Positions 5,495-8,723 of a stretch of 8,723 nt of DNA are shown in pieces. Position 1 is the first letter of the stretch; each line of letters opens with the position of its first letter. The position numbers and the translations under genes are program-made. The notes beneath the pieces are model-generated. The model did no database searches and was not told where the DNA came from. It worked only from the letters and a program-made list of their open reading frames with translations. Origin of the DNA: Lentisphaerota bacterium (GTDB taxonomy: Bacteria > Verrucomicrobiota > Kiritimatiellia > RFP12 > UBA3636); assembly GCA_012511845.1 (NCBI GenBank), contig JAAZFF010000180.1, forward strand, positions 1 to 8,723. The letters run 5' to 3'.

Positions 5495-8461
5495 ATGCAA
5501 TTTTTAAACATAGCGATGTTGTTGGGGCTTCTGACAGTCTCTATACCTATTATCATACACCTGTTGAACAGGCGGAGCCCCAAGAAGATCGAATGGGGCG
5601 CAATGATGTTTCTGCTCGAATCAATGCGCCGCAACCAGCGCCGTGTTTTAATAGAAGATATTCTGCTTCTCGGTTGCCGATGCCTTCTCCTTGCGCTTGC
5701 GGCTCTCGCCTTTGCAAGACCTTTCGTTACACCGGACTCCAGCGTTCCATGGGTTGTGGTGATGCCGCTTCTTCTCATCTCCATCACCCTGTTCGGCATA
5801 AGTTTTGCATTATGGCGCCATCCCAAATGGAAACGCAGATGCTTTTCGCTATCACTGTTTGTTTTTGCCCTTATAGTGGCAGTTGTTGTCTTTGAGCGTC
5901 ACTTGAACTTGAGGCGTTTCGGGCGCGGCGCACTGAAGGATGTCGTAATAATAGTCGACGGCTCCACCTCCATGTACATGGAAGTGGATGGCGTGAGCAA
6001 TTTCGCCCGTGCATGCGATGAAACACTCAAGTATATAAATGAGGCGCCGAGAGGAACAGCTTTCAGTATCATAATCGGCGGACCTGTACCGCGCATACTA
6101 AACCCTGCACCTGTTTCGGAAAAAAGGATATTGTACGATACGGTAGAAAGGCTCACTCCCTCCAGCGGAACCATGCAAGTGCCCGCAGTGCTTACTGCTG
6201 CTGCCATGACGCTTGCTGCCGGCAATAATGGAGCAAAGCAGATCGTCATAGTAGGCGACGGCCAGGCGGTCGGCTGGGGGGTCGGCGATGTGGGGCGGTG
6301 GAAAAACATTAAAAGGCTTTTCGATCAGCTTCCCAATAATCCTCCCGTAATATGGCGCACATTGCCTCTGCCCGGCTCTATCAGAAACCTGGCGATTGAG
6401 GACGTGTCGCTATCCCGCGATGTGGTTGGGGTAGATCGCGATGTGGGAATCAGGGTTACAGTACGAAATACAGGTTCCGAAGCAGTAACACCCGACGAGG
6501 TGTCTGTTGAAACTGAAGGCGCATTTCTTGTAGAGAAGAACGTTGACCAGCTCGAACCCGGTGCATCTGCCACATTCGTGTTCCGACACAAGTTCACACA
6601 ACCGGGTACTGTACTGTTAACAGCCAAAGTAGTTTCAGAGGATGATCTGCCTGCAGATGATGAGTTTAAGTACGTTGTTCCTGTTATGGATAAACTTCGT
6701 GTACTCGTAGTTGATGGGGAAAGCTCTTCAGGCGATATATTTGCAAAATCTTCAACATTTATCTCTCTCGCACTCCGCCCTGATATCCCGATAGGCGGTC
6801 CGGCTGAAGGTGAAAACGAGTTGGAGGCTTCAGATTTTCTCGTGGAAACAGATGTCGAGCCGCTTCATAAAGTGCTGCAGCGTGAAGACTTCGGTGAATA
6901 TGCTGTAGTCGTGCTGGCAGACGTCCCAAGGCTTCCTAAATCTGTGCTTGACGCGCTGGCAAATCATTGCGCTCTCGGCGGGGGACTGTTTATCCTGCCA
7001 AACGCAGGGACGCAGGCAGAGGCTTTCAACGACTGGAAACACGGGAATGAGCCGGTGATTCCCCTTAAGCTTGGAAAGTGGAAGAGTGCAGACTCTGCCA
7101 CCGCTTCCTCAAGAAAGATGGATACTTCTGTCAGCCGGATTGATACGGCATCGTTTAATCATGATATGCTGAGGAATGTTCATTCCGGCTCTGACCTGGG
7201 CATGGTTACCCCGCTTCAATACTGGACGATAGATGAAGATTCATGGGGTATAGGTAATGTTGCGGCACGGCTTGCCGACAATTCCCCGTTTCTTGCAGTT
7301 AAACCGCTTGGATACGGTACTGTCGCAATGTCGCTGTTTCCCTTTGATGCTGTTATTTCAAGCCTGCCCGGGCGTTCCGGCTTTGTTCCACTCGTTCACG
7401 AAATCATCTATTATCTTTCCAAACCTGTTTCTGCAGACTTGAACATCAGGCCAAGCGAAGGAGCCACATTGCTTCTGGCTCCGCACGGTGCCGGTGCCGG
7501 TGTAATGTTCTCCTGGACAGGTCTCTCGGGGTCATACTACAACAACGAAGAATGGAAGGGTGTTCCGACCTTCACAAGAGTAGATGAAAATATAAATTTC
7601 AACTGGAAAAACGGATCTCCCGATCCCAGCATAGCTGCAGATCGTTTCTCTATTATGTGGGTGGGATCAATCGTTCCCGAAAAGAGCGGCAAATACACGT
7701 TTTCTTTCGATGCCGATGATTGGGCTGACGTAGAGATTGATGGGAAACCGGGGGTGATTTACGGTGGAGAACATGTAAAGCATGAAACATTTTCGCTCCA
7801 GGGAGGAAAAGCTTATTCTGTCCGCGTACGTTTCAAAGAAGGAACCGGCTGGGCATCCGTCAAGTTTTTCTGGTCTATAGACGGAGCTGATCGGGTTTTG
7901 GTGCCGGCGGGGGTTTTCCATCCGACACTGCCGAAGGGCACAGAAGAAGACGATGGAAAGCTGGTAAGCATACTTGATCCCCACCGGGATGTTTTCCAGG
8001 GTGAGTTGGCGAGACTGGAGCTCGGCACTTCTTTGAAGATTTCCCGTGGGCTTGTGCCCGGTGTTTATGAGGTTTTCCCTCCAAGCACAATTCCGTCAAC
8101 ATCGGATAAAACAGATGATGGACGCCTTCTCTTCAGTGTGATTTCCGGCATAGAGGAAAGCTCCATAGAGGCAATGACGACTTCTCAGACGGAGTTTATA
8201 TCGCAGTATATCCCACTGTCGCAGGCAGCCAAAACGGACGATGTCCTGAGCGCTTTGCGCGGAGAGGCATTCGGCAGGGAAATGTGGCGTTTTCTTGCCT
8301 TCGGGGCTTTGGTTTTCCTCGTTGTGGAAGTCTGGATCACAAGGTGGATTTCCATACGGAGAAGAACGGGTGAAGAAGAAAAAGTTGATTTCAGCAACGA
8401 GGGTCCCGGCGGTACGGATTCTTTCCGCGAATCATTGGCAATGATAAGGGAGCAGCCGTGA
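5495..8461 (+). CDS. BatA-like membrane protein with vWA and PA14 domains
   Basis: A 988-residue membrane protein. Residues 1-78 form the BatA-type double-transmembrane domain (PF07584-like): a first helix at about 3-24, HLLNRRSPKKIEWGAM, and a second at about 55-76 ending in FARPF. Two more helices lie at about 84-106 and 115-134. A vWA domain follows from about 147, with MIDAS residues D155-G-S157-T-S159, a candidate T226 and D255. Then come a beta-rich, CARDB-like segment (about 300-395, VRNTG), a glutamine-amidotransferase-like fold (about 400-640, with VVVLADVP and GGGLFILPNAG), a PA14 domain (about 672-810: GLSGSYYNNEEW, FSIMWVGSIVPEKSGKYTF, DDWADVEIDGK), and a C-terminal helix (about 931-951) before a basic tail. 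By the positive-inside rule the vWA-to-PA14 part faces the periplasm. It starts 24 bases after the DUF58 gene. It is probably the membrane partner of the MoxR-DUF58 pair; ligand and substrate are unknown. Confidence 0.88.
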   Translation: MQFLNIAMLLGLLTVSIPIIIHLLNRRSPKKIEWGAMMFLLESMRRNQRRVLIEDILLLGCRCLLLALAALAFARPFVTPDSSVPWVVVMPLLLISITLFGISFALWRHPKWKRRCFSLSLFVFALIVAVVVFERHLNLRRFGRGALKDVVIIVDGSTSMYMEVDGVSNFARACDETLKYINEAPRGTAFSIIIGGPVPRILNPAPVSEKRILYDTVERLTPSSGTMQVPAVLTAAAMTLAAGNNGAKQIVIVGDGQAVGWGVGDVGRWKNIKRLFDQLPNNPPVIWRTLPLPGSIRNLAIEDVSLSRDVVGVDRDVGIRVTVRNTGSEAVTPDEVSVETEGAFLVEKNVDQLEPGASATFVFRHKFTQPGTVLLTAKVVSEDDLPADDEFKYVVPVMDKLRVLVVDGESSSGDIFAKSSTFISLALRPDIPIGGPAEGENELEASDFLVETDVEPLHKVLQREDFGEYAVVVLADVPRLPKSVLDALANHCALGGGLFILPNAGTQAEAFNDWKHGNEPVIPLKLGKWKSADSATASSRKMDTSVSRIDTASFNHDMLRNVHSGSDLGMVTPLQYWTIDEDSWGIGNVAARLADNSPFLAVKPLGYGTVAMSLFPFDAVISSLPGRSGFVPLVHEIIYYLSKPVSADLNIRPSEGATLLLAPHGAGAGVMFSWTGLSGSYYNNEEWKGVPTFTRVDENINFNWKNGSPDPSIAADRFSIMWVGSIVPEKSGKYTFSFDADDWADVEIDGKPGVIYGGEHVKHETFSLQGGKAYSVRVRFKEGTGWASVKFFWSIDGADRVLVPAGVFHPTLPKGTEEDDGKLVSILDPHRDVFQGELARLELGTSLKISRGLVPGVYEVFPPSTIPSTSDKTDDGRLLFSVISGIEESSIEAMTTSQTEFISQYIPLSQAAKTDDVLSALRGEAFGREMWRFLAFGALVFLVVEVWITRWISIRRRTGEEEKVDFSNEGPGGTDSFRESLAMIREQP

Positions 8462-8494
8462 TTTTGTGGAAGTTTACAGGAGAGGTTGAATAGA

Positions 8495-8723
8495 ATGGAT
8501 CATAATATTTCAAGACCGGATTTATTGCCGCTTACAGTGGCGTCACTTCTTCTTTGGATCATGACGGTTGCCGGTATTATCACCTGGATTATCGTACATC
8601 GCAAAATTGTTCGCAAAACATCGTTGCGACGTGAAATCAGGATGGGCATTCTGCTTCCTTCCGGCTTCGTTGCCTCATGGCTCATGATGCAGCTTCTGGG
8701 GCGATATGTATTCCTTGCCGGCA
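8495..8723 (+). CDS. Membrane protein, N-terminal part (runs off the window)
   Basis: Translation from the ATG at 8495 begins MDHNISRPDLLPLTVASLL and stays open to the window end (76 codons seen). An AGGAGAGG Shine-Dalgarno sequence at 8478-8485, 9 bases upstream, is the strongest in the window and fixes the start. Two hydrophobic segments are visible, about residues 11-35 and 51-69, separated by a basic loop (HRKIVRKTSLRREIR), so the loop is probably cytoplasmic. It lies 33 bases after the BatA-like gene and belongs to the same operon. In comparable MoxR/DUF58/BatA operons the next gene is often another large membrane protein with a periplasmic vWA- or amidotransferase-like domain. That is expectation from family context, since the part seen here shows no recognisable domain. 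Confidence 0.8.
   Translation, partial: MDHNISRPDLLPLTVASLLLWIMTVAGIITWIIVHRKIVRKTSLRREIRMGILLPSGFVASWLMMQLLGRYVFLAG

Noticed and set aside
5899..6309. 136-codon minus-strand frame opposite the BatA-like gene
   Set aside because: The opposite strand encodes an intact vWA domain with MIDAS residues; the minus-strand product has no domain or ribosome site.
1..8723. CRISPR array, tRNA, insertion sequence or phage integration signs
   Set aside because: No regularly spaced repeats, tRNA-like cloverleaf, transposase motif or terminal inverted repeats were seen.

Overview
The window comes from a bacterium with a two-membrane type of envelope, inferred from a RecB-type recombination nuclease and a MoxR/DUF58/BatA membrane operon. 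The BatA-type double-transmembrane domain joined to a von Willebrand A (vWA) domain, and the operon order, are familiar from Bacteroidetes and from the Planctomycetes-Verrucomicrobia-Lentisphaerae (PVC) group. A PVC member is my best guess, but no rRNA or other lineage marker is present, so this is weak. All genes lie on the + strand and use the standard code.

Region 1 (1-2515) is the downstream two thirds of recB: UvrD-family helicase motifs from motif II onward, then a PD-(D/E)XK nuclease. The reading frame is interrupted by a TGA at 74-76, inside the helicase core, close to two further changes at normally invariant positions (the Val and Asp of the VGDPKQ motif). The gene is either newly broken or carries local sequence errors.

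Region 2 (2516-3058) has no convincing protein gene. Its first part is strikingly GC-rich and full of complementary segments, a candidate structured RNA. It then switches abruptly to very AT-rich DNA. A good sigma70-type promoter at 2896-2924 precedes the next operon, leaving an untranslated leader of about 125-130 nt.

Region 3 (3059-8723) is an operon of four genes with gaps of 51, 24 and 33 nt: an FHA-MoxR fusion AAA+ ATPase, a DUF58 protein with an intact vWA metal site, a 988-residue BatA-like membrane protein with vWA and PA14 domains, and the start of another membrane protein that runs off the window. MoxR ATPases typically act with vWA proteins as chaperone or remodelling pairs. The added FHA domain (phosphothreonine reader) on the ATPase, and the PA14 domain (often glycan-binding) predicted on the outer face of the membrane protein, suggest a version that links a cytoplasmic phosphorylation signal to something at the cell surface. 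That link is inference; the domain content is read from the sequence.
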